Positions 1 to 6,580 of a stretch of DNA of 8,315 nt are shown here, one piece after another. The stretch is from Chloroflexota bacterium (GTDB lineage Bacteria; Chloroflexota; Anaerolineae; UBA1429): positions 1-8,315 of the forward strand of contig JACIWY010000142.1 in assembly GCA_014360745.1 (NCBI GenBank). The letters are read 5' to 3'. The translations under genes and the position numbers were made by a program. Below the pieces are notes generated by a model, which worked only from the letters and a program-made list of their open reading frames with translations, made no database searches and was not told where the DNA came from. How positions within the stretch are numbered: position 1 is the first letter of the stretch; every line of letters starts with the position of its first letter.

Positions 1-46
1 AGGGGGACGGCTATGCCCTTTGCTCGATTCGAGGATGTGTGGCGGG

Positions 47-745
47 ATGGAAGTCCAAGTTGGCGCTGCCAAGGTGGCCAAATACGCCTCTGGCGAGAGC
101 GGGGACACAATCGAGATGATCGAACGGCCCCATGGGGGCTTGTCGATTGTGTTGGTGGACGGTCAGCGCAGCGGATATTCGGCCAAACTCATCAGCAACA
201 TTGTGGCCCGCAAGGCTATTTCGCTCTTGGGCGAGGGGGTGCGAGATGGCGCCGTGGCTCGCGCCGCTCACGATTATTTGCGCACCCATCGTCGCGGGCA
301 GGTCTCGGCTGAACTGCAGATCGTGTCGGTGGATTTGGTCACCCGTTCGTTGGTCATCTCGCGCAACACGCATTGCCCGGCCTATATCGTGCGCCAGGGC
401 GAATGCCAGCTTTTCGATCAATCCAGCCAGCCGATCGGCATTTATGCCAACACCAAACCGGTCATTCTCGAATTGCCGTTAGAGCCGTTCGTCTATGTCG
501 TGGTGTTCACCGATGGCATGTTGCTCGCTGCCCAGCGCCTGGATCAAGATTTTGATCTGAGCGGGCAGATATATCGAGGGGCGATGGATCATCTGGGCGC
601 CCAACAGATGGCGGACGATCTTTTGCAAAGCGCCTTGCGCGTCGAAAAGGGGCGCCCGAGGGATGATATGAGCGTTATGGTATTGGCCGTTTTGCCTCGA
701 GAAGGCCAAGGGATCCGACGCTTTTCGGCCTATCTGCCCATCTGA
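47..745 (+). CDS. SpoIIE/PP2C-family serine phosphatase
   Basis: Single-domain metal-dependent phosphatase of the SpoIIE class (232 residues from the ATG at 47), a family that typically dephosphorylates anti-sigma-factor antagonists in partner-switching circuits. The metal-binding acidic residues of the fold are in place: Asp20 in an SGD motif, Asp38 in VDGQRSG (family form DGxGxG), Asp156 in FTDG and Asp206-Asp207 in DDMSV near the C-terminus. NTHCPAYIV (about 107-115) matches the usual N-x-x-x-P core strand. There is no N-terminal sensor (PAS, GAF or HAMP) and no membrane segment, so it is probably cytosolic. The start is uncertain: the frame stays open to the left edge, with a TTG at 20 and an ATG at 35. 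I prefer 47 because the conserved domain begins there and a GAGG lies at 31-34. The NTPase gene follows after 37 bases. Family call firm; substrate unknown. Confidence 0.85.
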   Translation: MEVQVGAAKVAKYASGESGDTIEMIERPHGGLSIVLVDGQRSGYSAKLISNIVARKAISLLGEGVRDGAVARAAHDYLRTHRRGQVSAELQIVSVDLVTRSLVISRNTHCPAYIVRQGECQLFDQSSQPIGIYANTKPVILELPLEPFVYVVVFTDGMLLAAQRLDQDFDLSGQIYRGAMDHLGAQQMADDLLQSALRVEKGRPRDDMSVMVLAVLPREGQGIRRFSAYLPI

Positions 746-782
746 ATGCGGAGCGGGCCATGCCCGAGCGGGGACAAGGGCG

Positions 783-1202
783 ATGTCCGAACCCGCCAGA
801 ACCGATTTGCCTGCTTCTAACGTCCGGCGTTCGCTTCCCAAAGAGGTGCCCAGCCCGATCGCTGGTCGGATCGCCGTCGTGGGTGTGTGCGCCGCCGGCA
901 AGAGCGTGCTGGTGCGACGCCTGTGCGCTTTGGGCTACGATGCCCATCATGTGGGCCAAGAACATTCGCATGTGCCCGATATGTGGCAGCGACTGACACG
1001 ACCGGAGGTGTTGGTCTATCTCGATGCTTCGCTGGCCCAAGTGCGCCGTCGCCGCGATCCTACCTTCCCGGAAACGTTGTACAACGAGCAGTGTTGCCGC
1101 CTGGCCCATGCCCGCCAGCATAGCCAGGTCTATGTTCACACCGATGAGCTAACCGAGGAACAGGTCTGTGCGTATGTCGTGGAAGCGCTGAAATCCTTTT
1201 GA
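783..1202 (+). CDS. small P-loop NTPase/kinase-like protein of unknown function
   Basis: A 139-residue protein with a clear Walker A motif, GVCAAGKS (residues 34-41), directly after a hydrophobic beta strand (RIAVVGV). A second hydrophobic strand ending in Asp, VLVYLDAS (76-83), and the Arg-rich stretch QVRRRRD (86-92) recall the strand and LID-arginine arrangement of small nucleotide or metabolite kinases, but the protein is shorter than adenylate or shikimate kinase. The first 27 residues look unstructured. Two adjacent cysteines (104-105) and a His-rich stretch (HHVGQEHSH, 55-63) are notable. The ATG at 783 follows GGGGACAAGGG (770-780). It lies 37 bases after the phosphatase stop with no terminator between, so the two are probably co-transcribed. 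Its stop codon overlaps the -35 box of the downstream promoter. I do not recognise a named family; substrate and reaction are unknown. Confidence 0.75.
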   Translation: MSEPARTDLPASNVRRSLPKEVPSPIAGRIAVVGVCAAGKSVLVRRLCALGYDAHHVGQEHSHVPDMWQRLTRPEVLVYLDASLAQVRRRRDPTFPETLYNEQCCRLAHARQHSQVYVHTDELTEEQVCAYVVEALKSF

Positions 1203-1227
1203 CACCGTTCGCCCCCTCGTCTATAAT
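1199..1227 (+). promoter_or_regulatory. consensus sigma-70-type promoter upstream of secDF
   Basis: TTGACA at 1199-1204, a spacer of exactly 17 bp, and TATAAT at 1222-1227: a full match to the housekeeping consensus. Predicted transcription start is about 1233-1235. The -35 box overlaps the TGA stop of the NTPase gene (1200-1202). The next gene is secD at 1349, but an intrinsic terminator lies between them. Confidence 0.85.
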
Positions 1228-1232
1228 CCTGC

Positions 1233-1318
1233 GCCGAGTTGTGACGCCCTTTGGCGTGTTACCGTGCGAGAAGCAGCGAATCGGCCCTTGTACGACACCC
1301 TTGAGGGTGTTTTTCTTT
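1233..1318 (+). ncRNA. candidate structured leader RNA (attenuator, riboswitch-like element or short sRNA) before secD
   Basis: From the predicted transcription start the RNA can form a three-stem junction. P1 is GCCGA (1233-1237) with UCGGC (1281-1285). P2 is ACGCC (1244-1248) with GGCGU (1253-1257), loop CUUU. P3 is CGUGC (1263-1267) with GCAGCG (1273-1278), one bulged G and loop GAGAA. A terminator hairpin with a U-tract follows at 1295-1318. P1 starts almost exactly where transcription should begin. The order promoter, folded domain, terminator, ribosome-binding site, secD is that of a transcription attenuator. I do not recognise it as a known riboswitch class. The stems are short, so this is an inference from base pairing by eye. 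The alternative is a plain terminator for the upstream genes or a free small RNA of about 85 nt. Confidence 0.45.
1295..1318 (+). terminator. intrinsic terminator in the secD leader
   Basis: ACACCC (1295-1300), loop TTGA (1301-1304), GGGTGT (1305-1310), then TTTTCTTT (1311-1318). The stem is 6 bp with a tetraloop and the T-tract follows directly. It lies downstream of the strong promoter at 1199-1227 and 19 bases before the secD ribosome-binding site, so it should cut secDF transcription unless readthrough is allowed. It could also end readthrough from the NTPase gene. It is the only hairpin I found in this window with a proper U-tract. Confidence 0.75.
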
Positions 1319-1336
1319 GCTCCACCAGCCCGCATG

Positions 1337-1342
1337 AAGGAG
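1337..1342 (+). promoter_or_regulatory. ribosome binding site fixing the secD start
   Basis: AAGGAG, six bases before the ATG at 1349. The reading frame is open upstream to 1199, but that extension would translate through the promoter spacer and the terminator hairpin. This site together with the SecD N-terminus fixes the start at 1349. Confidence 0.85.
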
Positions 1343-1348
1343 ATATCA

Positions 1349-2737
1349 ATGAGGCAGCGAGATATTCGGCTCCTGGTGTTGATCATCCTCGTCGCCGCCC
1401 TAGCGGCCTGGATCTCGTGGCCCAATAACCCGGGCATTCACCTGCGCCTGGGCAATATCCGCATTGACCGCGAGATCACGACGCAGTTGGGGCTAGACCT
1501 GCGCGGGGGCATGCAGGTCCTGTTGGAAGCGGACGTGCCCGCCGAGCAAAATGTCGACCCAGAATCGATGCGTGCCGTGCGCGGCATCGTCGAGAACCGC
1601 GTCAACGCTTTGGGTGTCACCGAGCCGGTGGTGCAGGCGGTAGGGAGCCGGCGCATCCTGGTGGAGCTGCCCGGCGTCGAGGACCCCGAGGCCGCAGTGG
1701 AGACGCTCAAAGAGACGGGGCTCATGGAATGGGTCGACACCGGCGCGACTTTTCTGGCGCCGGGCACCTTGGTCAAAACCGATTACGGTACGATGGAGAC
1801 CGAACTGATGACCCCTACTGCAACGGTGACATCCACCGCAGCAGTGACGCCCACCGAGACGATCTATCATACCGTGCTCACCGGCGCGAATTTGAAGGAT
1901 GCGCGCGTCGAATTTGACCGGAACGGCCTGCCGGTGATCGCCTTTGAGCTCAATGACGAAGGGGCGAAAATCTTTGCCGAGTTCACGGCCAATAATATCG
2001 GCCGCTATTTGTGTATCGTGTTGGACAAAGCGGTGATCTCCTGCCCGCGCATCCAATCGGCCATTCCGGAGGGGCGGGGGCAAATCACCGGCCAATTCAG
2101 CGTCGAAGAAGCTCGCTCCATCGTCTTGCAGCTCCGCTACGGCGCCTTGCCCATCCCGCTCAAGATCGTGGACACGCGGGCCGTCGGCCCCACCTTGGGC
2201 GAGGCTTCTGTGGAGCGCAGCGTGCGTGCGGGCCTCATCGGCCTGGCCATCGTGCTCTTGTTCATGTTGATCTATTATCGTGTGCCCGGCTTCCTGGCCG
2301 ATCTGGCGCTCATCATCTATGCCTTGACCACCTTGGCCTTGTTCAAGCTGATCCCAGTGACCCTCACCTTGCCCGGTATTGCCGGCTTTTTGCTTTCGGT
2401 GGGCATGGCTGTGGATGCCAATATCCTCATCTTTGAGCGCATGCGCGAAGAGTTACGGCAGGGGCGTTCGCTACAGCGGGCCATCGACTCCGGCTTTGAG
2501 CGCGCTTGGACCTCGATCCTCGATTCAAATATCTCCACTTGGATCACCTGTTTGATCCTGTGGGTGTTTGGCAACAGTTTCGGCGCCAGCATGGTCAAGG
2601 GGTTTGCCGTGACCCTGGCCCTGGGCGTGCTGGTGAGCATGTTCACGGCGGTAGTGGTGACGCGTACCTTTGTGCATGCGGCGTTTGCCATCGGCGGCGA
2701 AACCCTCGACGAAAAGCGTTGGCTGCTGGCCGTCTAA
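1349..2737 (+). CDS. secD: protein translocase subunit SecD
   Basis: SecD (462 residues) pairs with SecF to use the proton gradient to pull exported proteins out of the SecYEG channel. A short cytoplasmic start (MRQRDIR) leads into TM1 (about 8-24). The signature LGLDLRGG is at 47-54. The first extracytoplasmic domain runs from there to about 270 and includes NRVNALGV (83-90). After VGPTLG (279-284) come five more membrane segments (about 293-309, 315-333, 340-358, 393-410, 415-437). The signature GMAVDANILIFERMREE (352-368) carries the conserved intramembrane Asp356. It is shorter than the E. coli protein (615 residues), in line with compact SecDs of other phyla. A Thr/Pro/Ala-rich stretch (about 155-169) sits within the large external domain. 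secF follows after a 52-bp gap. yajC, often upstream, is not in the window. Confidence 0.97.
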   Translation: MRQRDIRLLVLIILVAALAAWISWPNNPGIHLRLGNIRIDREITTQLGLDLRGGMQVLLEADVPAEQNVDPESMRAVRGIVENRVNALGVTEPVVQAVGSRRILVELPGVEDPEAAVETLKETGLMEWVDTGATFLAPGTLVKTDYGTMETELMTPTATVTSTAAVTPTETIYHTVLTGANLKDARVEFDRNGLPVIAFELNDEGAKIFAEFTANNIGRYLCIVLDKAVISCPRIQSAIPEGRGQITGQFSVEEARSIVLQLRYGALPIPLKIVDTRAVGPTLGEASVERSVRAGLIGLAIVLLFMLIYYRVPGFLADLALIIYALTTLALFKLIPVTLTLPGIAGFLLSVGMAVDANILIFERMREELRQGRSLQRAIDSGFERAWTSILDSNISTWITCLILWVFGNSFGASMVKGFAVTLALGVLVSMFTAVVVTRTFVHAAFAIGGETLDEKRWLLAV

Positions 2738-2742
2738 CCCAG

Positions 2743-2772
2743 GTGCCGGGCAGTTTCCGAACTGCCCGGCAC
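2743..2772 (+). other. perfect 13-bp stem-loop between secD and secF
   Basis: GTGCCGGGCAGTT (2743-2755) and AACTGCCCGGCAC (2760-2772) are exact reverse complements around the loop TCCG, which as RNA is UCCG, a member of the UNCG tetraloop family (though closed here by a U-A pair). It begins 6 bases after the secD stop and ends 6 bases before the AAAGGAGG of secF. The following TTATTAAA is not a U-tract. It may be an mRNA processing or stability element, or a partial terminator that sets the SecD:SecF ratio. The structure is certain from sequence; the role is inferred. Confidence 0.8.
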
Positions 2773-2789
2773 TTATTAAAGGAGGGCAG

Positions 2790-3707
2790 ATGTTCAACCT
2801 GATACAAAAGCGGCGCTGGTATTTCCTCATCTCAGCCGTCTTGCTCGGCCTGGGCATAGTCGCCATGATCTATTCTCTGGCGACGTTGGGCTCGCCGGTG
2901 CGGCTGGGCATCGATTTCACCAGCGGTTCGCTGTTGGAGCTGCGTTTTGAGGGTCCGGTGGATGCCGATGAGGTGCGCGAAATGGTCACCAATGCCGGCT
3001 TTGCCGATGCTACCGTGCAGCGGGTGGGCGAGGGCAACCAGGTGGTGATCCGCACCAAGACGATGGATGTGGATACCAAAGAAGCGCTCAAGGTCGAGTT
3101 AGCGGGCCGTTTTGGCTCTGCCACAGAGCTGCGCTACGAAAACGTTGGCCCGACCATCGGGCGCGAGACGACGCGGGCAGCGGTGTTGGCCATCATCGCG
3201 GCGTCGGTGGCCATCCTGTTCTTTATCGCCATCGCCTTTCGCAAGGTGCCCAACGCCTTTCGTTATGGCGTCTGCGCCATCACCAAGATGTTCCATGATG
3301 TCATTTTTTTGCTCGGCGTGGCCAGCCTTTTGGGGCTCCTCGCCGGCTGGGAAGTTGACGCCCTTTTTCTCACCGCCGTGGTAACGGTGGTAGGCTTTTC
3401 GGTGCAAGACGTGATCGTAGTCTTTGACCGCATCCGCGAAAACATCCGGCGCAGGCGGGGCGAGCCTTACGAAACGATCGTCAATCGCAGCCTGTTGGAG
3501 ACCTTGCATCGTTCTCTGGCCACCCAGTTGAACGCCATCTTTGTCATGATCGCCATCATCTTTTTCGGCGGGGCGACCATTCGCCAGTTCATGGCCGTGA
3601 TGCTCATCGGCATGGTCACGGGCACCTATTCCTCGCTCTTTTTCGCCGTCCCCATGTTGGTGGCCTGGGAGCGGGGAGAGATTGGCCGGCTCTTTCGGCG
3701 AGCTTGA
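2790..3707 (+). CDS. secF: protein translocase subunit SecF
   Basis: SecF (305 residues) is the membrane partner of SecD in the proton-driven export accessory complex. TM1 (about 11-30) is followed by the signature GIDFTSGSLLELRF (40-53), a short external domain, VGPTIG (119-124), and five further membrane segments (about 129-150, 170-186, 190-205, 246-262, 268-292). The TM4 signature reads GFSVQDVIVVFDRIREN (202-218): the conserved Asp207 is kept, but the residue before it is Gln206 where the family usually has Asn (GYSxND). ETLHRSLATQLNAIF (237-251) and IGMVTGTYSSLFFAVP (273-288) match the family C-terminus. AAAGGAGG (2778-2785) precedes the ATG by 4 bases and sets this start; the frame is open upstream into secD but has no family similarity there. 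It is in an operon with secD. Confidence 0.97.
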   Translation: MFNLIQKRRWYFLISAVLLGLGIVAMIYSLATLGSPVRLGIDFTSGSLLELRFEGPVDADEVREMVTNAGFADATVQRVGEGNQVVIRTKTMDVDTKEALKVELAGRFGSATELRYENVGPTIGRETTRAAVLAIIAASVAILFFIAIAFRKVPNAFRYGVCAITKMFHDVIFLLGVASLLGLLAGWEVDALFLTAVVTVVGFSVQDVIVVFDRIRENIRRRRGEPYETIVNRSLLETLHRSLATQLNAIFVMIAIIFFGGATIRQFMAVMLIGMVTGTYSSLFFAVPMLVAWERGEIGRLFRRA

Positions 3708-3711
3708 GGCG

Positions 3712-3727
3712 ATCGGCGCTCGCCGAT
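3712..3727 (+). other. short stem-loop just after secF (possible weak terminator)
   Basis: ATCGGC (3712-3717) and GCCGAT (3722-3727) form a 6-bp stem with loop GCTC, 4 bases after the secF stop. The following TGTGTTGG is only mildly U-rich. It may weaken readthrough into the glycerate kinase gene, whose start lies 47 bases downstream of the secF stop. Weak evidence. Confidence 0.35.
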
Positions 3728-3754
3728 TGTGTTGGCAATGGAGGGCGAGGAAGC

Positions 3755-5119
3755 ATGAGTCGTTTTGATCCGCGTCTGTATGAGCGGGAAGGCCAAGAAG
3801 GTGCCCGCCGTCGGCAGATCGTGCGCGTGCTAGAGGCCGCGCTGGACGCGGTAGACCCCTATGCGGCGGTGTGTCGCTATCTGCGTGTCGAGGGCGATAC
3901 CCTCTGGGTGGATCAGGTCGCCTATGACTTGGGAGCCTTTCGCCATATCTACGTCGTCGGGGCAGGCAAGGCCGGCGCGCCCATGGCCCAGGCGGTGGAA
4001 GATGTGCTCGGCCGATGGGTGACCGACGGCCATGTCAATGTCAAGTATGGGCATGCCCTGCCGACGCGAATCGTCCATATTCACGAAGCGGGCCACCCTA
4101 TCCCCGACGAAGCTGGCCTACAGGGGGCCCTGCAAATAGCGGAGCTATTGCAAAAAGCAGGGGCCGACGATTTGGTAATCTGCCTCATCTCCGGCGGAGG
4201 ATCGGCCTTGATGACCTTGCCGGTGGAGGGGGTGTCTTTGAGTGACATCAAGGCGCTCACCGATGCGCTGCTCCGCGCCGGGGCGACGATCAACGAGATC
4301 AACACCATCCGCAAACATCTCAGCCGCCTAAAAGGCGGCCATCTGGCCCGCCTGGCCGCGCCAGCCAGAGTGATCTCTTTGATCCTTTCGGATGTGGTGG
4401 GCAACCCTCTGGACGTGATCGCCTCCGGGCCTACCGTGCCCGATACCAGCACCTTTGCCGATGCCTGGGAGCTGTTGCGGCGCTATGGCCTGCTCGAGCA
4501 ATTGCCGCCGGCGGTTAAGGAATATCTGCAGCGTGGGCTCACCGGCGAGGTGGCCGACACGCCCAAGCCCGGCGATCCTATTTTTGAGCACATGCAAAAC
4601 GTCATCGTGGCCAGCAACGATCTGGCCGCGCGGGCCGCAGAGGAGGAAGCCCGAAAACAGGGCTTTCATACCCTGGTGCTCTCGACCTATGTCGAGGGGG
4701 AGGCCCGTGAGATCGCCAAGTTTCAGGCGGCGCTGGCCAAAGAGGTCCTCGCCTCGGGGCGCCCGCTCCCCCGGCCGGCATGTTTGATCAGCGGCGGCGA
4801 GACGACGGTGACGATTCGAGGACGCGGCAAGGGGGGGCGCAACCAAGAGATGGCCCTGATGGCTGCTATCCAGATCGCCGGCCTGCCCGATGTGGCCATC
4901 GTCCCGTTGGCCACCGATGGCACCGACGGGCCCACCGACGCCTCAGGCGCGCTGGCCGACGGGCAGACCGTGGCCCGCGCCAGGGAGCTCGGCCTCGACC
5001 CTTGGGCCTATTTGGAGGACAATGATTCCTATCACTTTTTCCAGCCCCTGGGCGACCTGTTGCTGACCGGCCCCACCAACACCAACGTTAACGACCTGAC
5101 CTTTGTTTTTGTCTGGTAG
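3755..5119 (+). CDS. glycerate 2-kinase, type II (MOFRL family)
   Basis: Cytosolic enzyme (454 residues) that phosphorylates D-glycerate to 2-phosphoglycerate with ATP, feeding lower glycolysis from serine, glyoxylate or sugar-acid breakdown. The N-terminal DUF4147 domain shows GAGKAG (69-74), GHPIPDEAG (113-121), LISGGGSAL (144-152), RKHLSRLKGG (186-195) and SDVVGNPLDVIASGPT (212-227). The C-terminal MOFRL domain shows SGGETTVTIRGRGKGGRNQE (346-365), ATDGTDGPTDASGA (386-399) and LLLTGPTNTNVNDL (435-448). All expected blocks are present and the length is normal, so it looks complete and active. The start at 3755 has GAGGAA at 3747-3752; an upstream TTG at 3704 overlaps the secF stop and adds non-conserved residues. 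No strong promoter is visible in the 47-bp gap, so it may be read from the secF side. It converges with the solute-binding gene, 43 bp away. The family includes enzymes called GckA and TtuD; I leave the symbol open. Confidence 0.93.
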   Translation: MSRFDPRLYEREGQEGARRRQIVRVLEAALDAVDPYAAVCRYLRVEGDTLWVDQVAYDLGAFRHIYVVGAGKAGAPMAQAVEDVLGRWVTDGHVNVKYGHALPTRIVHIHEAGHPIPDEAGLQGALQIAELLQKAGADDLVICLISGGGSALMTLPVEGVSLSDIKALTDALLRAGATINEINTIRKHLSRLKGGHLARLAAPARVISLILSDVVGNPLDVIASGPTVPDTSTFADAWELLRRYGLLEQLPPAVKEYLQRGLTGEVADTPKPGDPIFEHMQNVIVASNDLAARAAEEEARKQGFHTLVLSTYVEGEAREIAKFQAALAKEVLASGRPLPRPACLISGGETTVTIRGRGKGGRNQEMALMAAIQIAGLPDVAIVPLATDGTDGPTDASGALADGQTVARARELGLDPWAYLEDNDSYHFFQPLGDLLLTGPTNTNVNDLTFVFVW

Positions 5120-5162
5120 GGGCCAAGGCGGCGGATGGCGCATATCCTGGTGTGACAAGGGC

Positions 5163-6455
5163 TCAGGGCGCTTCTTTGAAGGCCGAGCGCACCTGTTGTT
5201 GGGCCTCGGCCAACACATCGGCAGCGTCGAGGTCCTCGGTGATGATCTGCTGGACCGCCTGGAAAAAGGCCCCGCCCACCGTCTCTAGGGCGGGCATGGA
5301 TGTGGCCGGGATCATCTGCACGCGGCTTTCGCCAAAGCTGCGCGCGATAGTGGCTACCTCTTCGCCGACGAGATCCTCATAGGCGTCGCTTTCCACCAAC
5401 GATTTTCTCGGTGGCAGCTTTTTGCCCGCGGCTTCCAGGTGATCGGAAAGGAAGCGCAGCAATTTAAGCGCCTCTTTGGGGTGGGCGCAGTCTTTGGTGA
5501 TATAGTAGCCCTCCACATCGCCGAGGTTAAAGGGCGCCTGGTCGCGCGGTAGGGGCAGCATGCGCCATTTGAAGCTCCATTCGAAACGGTCGTCCAGCCC
5601 GCCACGGTCGCTGTACCAGCCAAACCAGACGCCACAGGCTCCGCGCATGGCGGCTTCAAAGACGCCTCCGCGGCGAAAGGTCGTGCGGATGACCTCCGGA
5701 TCGGGGGCCAGGCCGTGTCGCGTGTAGAGATCGGCGTACCATTGTACCGCCTCGACGGTGCGCGGGTCATCCAGGGTGGGCTCGGAGGGAGCGTTGATAT
5801 CGTCCACAATGCGGCCCCCATGGAGATAGGTGAAAACGATCGCGTCCACTCCCTGTGGCGTGGTGCAGAATCCAAAAAGCTTGGCGTCGGCGTTAGGCAA
5901 CCCCTCGGGATAATTGAGCGCGGTCGTTAGCTCCATAAAGTCGAGCAAGGTCCATTGTGCGTCGGGGACGCGCGCCGCAAGGGCACGCGCCTGATCCATA
6001 TTAATATACGTGACCAACATATCCAGGCCAGCGGGGATGCCCCATTGTTGCCCGCCGATGGCCAACCCCTCCCAGGCCCCTTTGTAATAATCATCGCGGA
6101 TGGAGGCCCAATCGCCCAACTGGATATCGTCCAGGGATTTGAGCATCCCCTCGGCGGCATACTGGAGCGCGTCGCGGCTGTCGCGAAAGATGTCCACCGT
6201 GCTGGCGCGGAGCAGCGTATCCATGCCGGCGTTACCGAAGCGATCTGTCTCCACCGGCTCGATGGTGATCCAGGGGTAGCGTTCGTGAAAGCGATCAAAG
6301 AGGCTCTGCAATTCGACGGTGTTCTGGCGGTAGGCAAAGCGCAGAGTGATCGGCTCGGGCGTGGGCATCTCAGCCAGTTTGGGGACGCAGCCAGCGACGA
6401 GCGCCAAGATCAACAGCAGGCCAAGGCACCATCTGGGCCACGAACGATGGGACAT
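5163..6455 (-). CDS. ABC transporter extracellular solute-binding lipoprotein (family 1)
   Basis: A 430-residue periplasm- or surface-facing binding protein that should deliver a ligand, typically a sugar or oligosaccharide in this family, to an ABC permease. The N-terminus is a lipoprotein signal: basic start (MSHRSWPR), a hydrophobic run (about 10-20) and lipobox LVAGC with Cys23 as the lipidated residue, then a Pro/Thr linker. ITLRFAYRQN (36-45), followed by FDRFHERYPWITIEPVE (53-69), is the typical first strand and helix of family 1 binding proteins. YYITKDCAHPKEALKLLRFL, in the C-terminal half, matches the late-domain signature. The start is set by AGGAG at complement 6462-6466, 6 bases before the ATG. 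It has its own promoter. No permease or ATPase gene adjoins it in this window. Ligand not predictable from sequence by eye. Confidence 0.9.
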   Translation of the reverse strand: MSHRSWPRWCLGLLLILALVAGCVPKLAEMPTPEPITLRFAYRQNTVELQSLFDRFHERYPWITIEPVETDRFGNAGMDTLLRASTVDIFRDSRDALQYAAEGMLKSLDDIQLGDWASIRDDYYKGAWEGLAIGGQQWGIPAGLDMLVTYINMDQARALAARVPDAQWTLLDFMELTTALNYPEGLPNADAKLFGFCTTPQGVDAIVFTYLHGGRIVDDINAPSEPTLDDPRTVEAVQWYADLYTRHGLAPDPEVIRTTFRRGGVFEAAMRGACGVWFGWYSDRGGLDDRFEWSFKWRMLPLPRDQAPFNLGDVEGYYITKDCAHPKEALKLLRFLSDHLEAAGKKLPPRKSLVESDAYEDLVGEEVATIARSFGESRVQMIPATSMPALETVGGAFFQAVQQIITEDLDAADVLAEAQQQVRSAFKEAP

Positions 6456-6503
6456 GACAAACTCCTAAGGGATGAATGTCGACGCTTCTACACTGATATT
6501 ATC

Positions 6504-6532
6504 ATGCTAGGCGGCTCGCCTTTTACTGTCAA
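6504..6532 (-). promoter_or_regulatory. promoter of the solute-binding protein gene
   Basis: On the minus strand TTGACA (complement 6527-6532) is followed after 17 bp by TAGCAT (complement 6504-6509; 4 of 6 to consensus). The predicted start is near 6497, giving a leader of about 40 nt before the ATG at 6455. A nearby TGATAATAT could act as an alternative extended -10. Confidence 0.65.
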
Positions 6533-6580
6533 ATCGGCCTTTGGCGTCGGGTAAAGTCTGTACCGTGTACCACCATGGTC

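Noticed and set aside
13..312. Alternative open frame from the ATG at 13
   Set aside because: Different frame from the phosphatase, low-complexity Arg/Gly/Trp-rich product, fully covered by a conserved domain in another frame.
754..766. Small inverted repeat CGGGC-CAT-GCCCG after the phosphatase gene
   Set aside because: Only 5 bp with a 3-base loop and no U-tract; expected by chance in GC-rich DNA.
1199..1348. Longer SecD starting from the TTG at 1199 or the GTG at 1241
   Set aside because: The extension would be translated from promoter and terminator DNA, has no family similarity, and a good AAGGAG precedes the ATG at 1349.
1493..2095. 200-residue open frame on the minus strand
   Set aside because: It lies wholly inside secD, has atypical His/Arg-rich composition and no recognisable domain: a shadow of GC-rich codon usage.
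2670..2789. Longer SecF starting inside secD
   Set aside because: It would read through the perfect hairpin; AAAGGAGG and the normal SecF N-terminus place the start at 2790.
4328..4846. 172-residue open frame on the minus strand
   Set aside because: Antisense to the clear glycerate kinase gene, with no recognisable motif.
5120..5162. Terminator between the convergent glycerate kinase and solute-binding genes
   Set aside because: I looked for one and found only 4-bp stems without a U-tract on either strand.
5955..6554. 199-residue open frame on the plus strand
   Set aside because: Antisense to the solute-binding lipoprotein and running through its promoter; composition is not protein-like.
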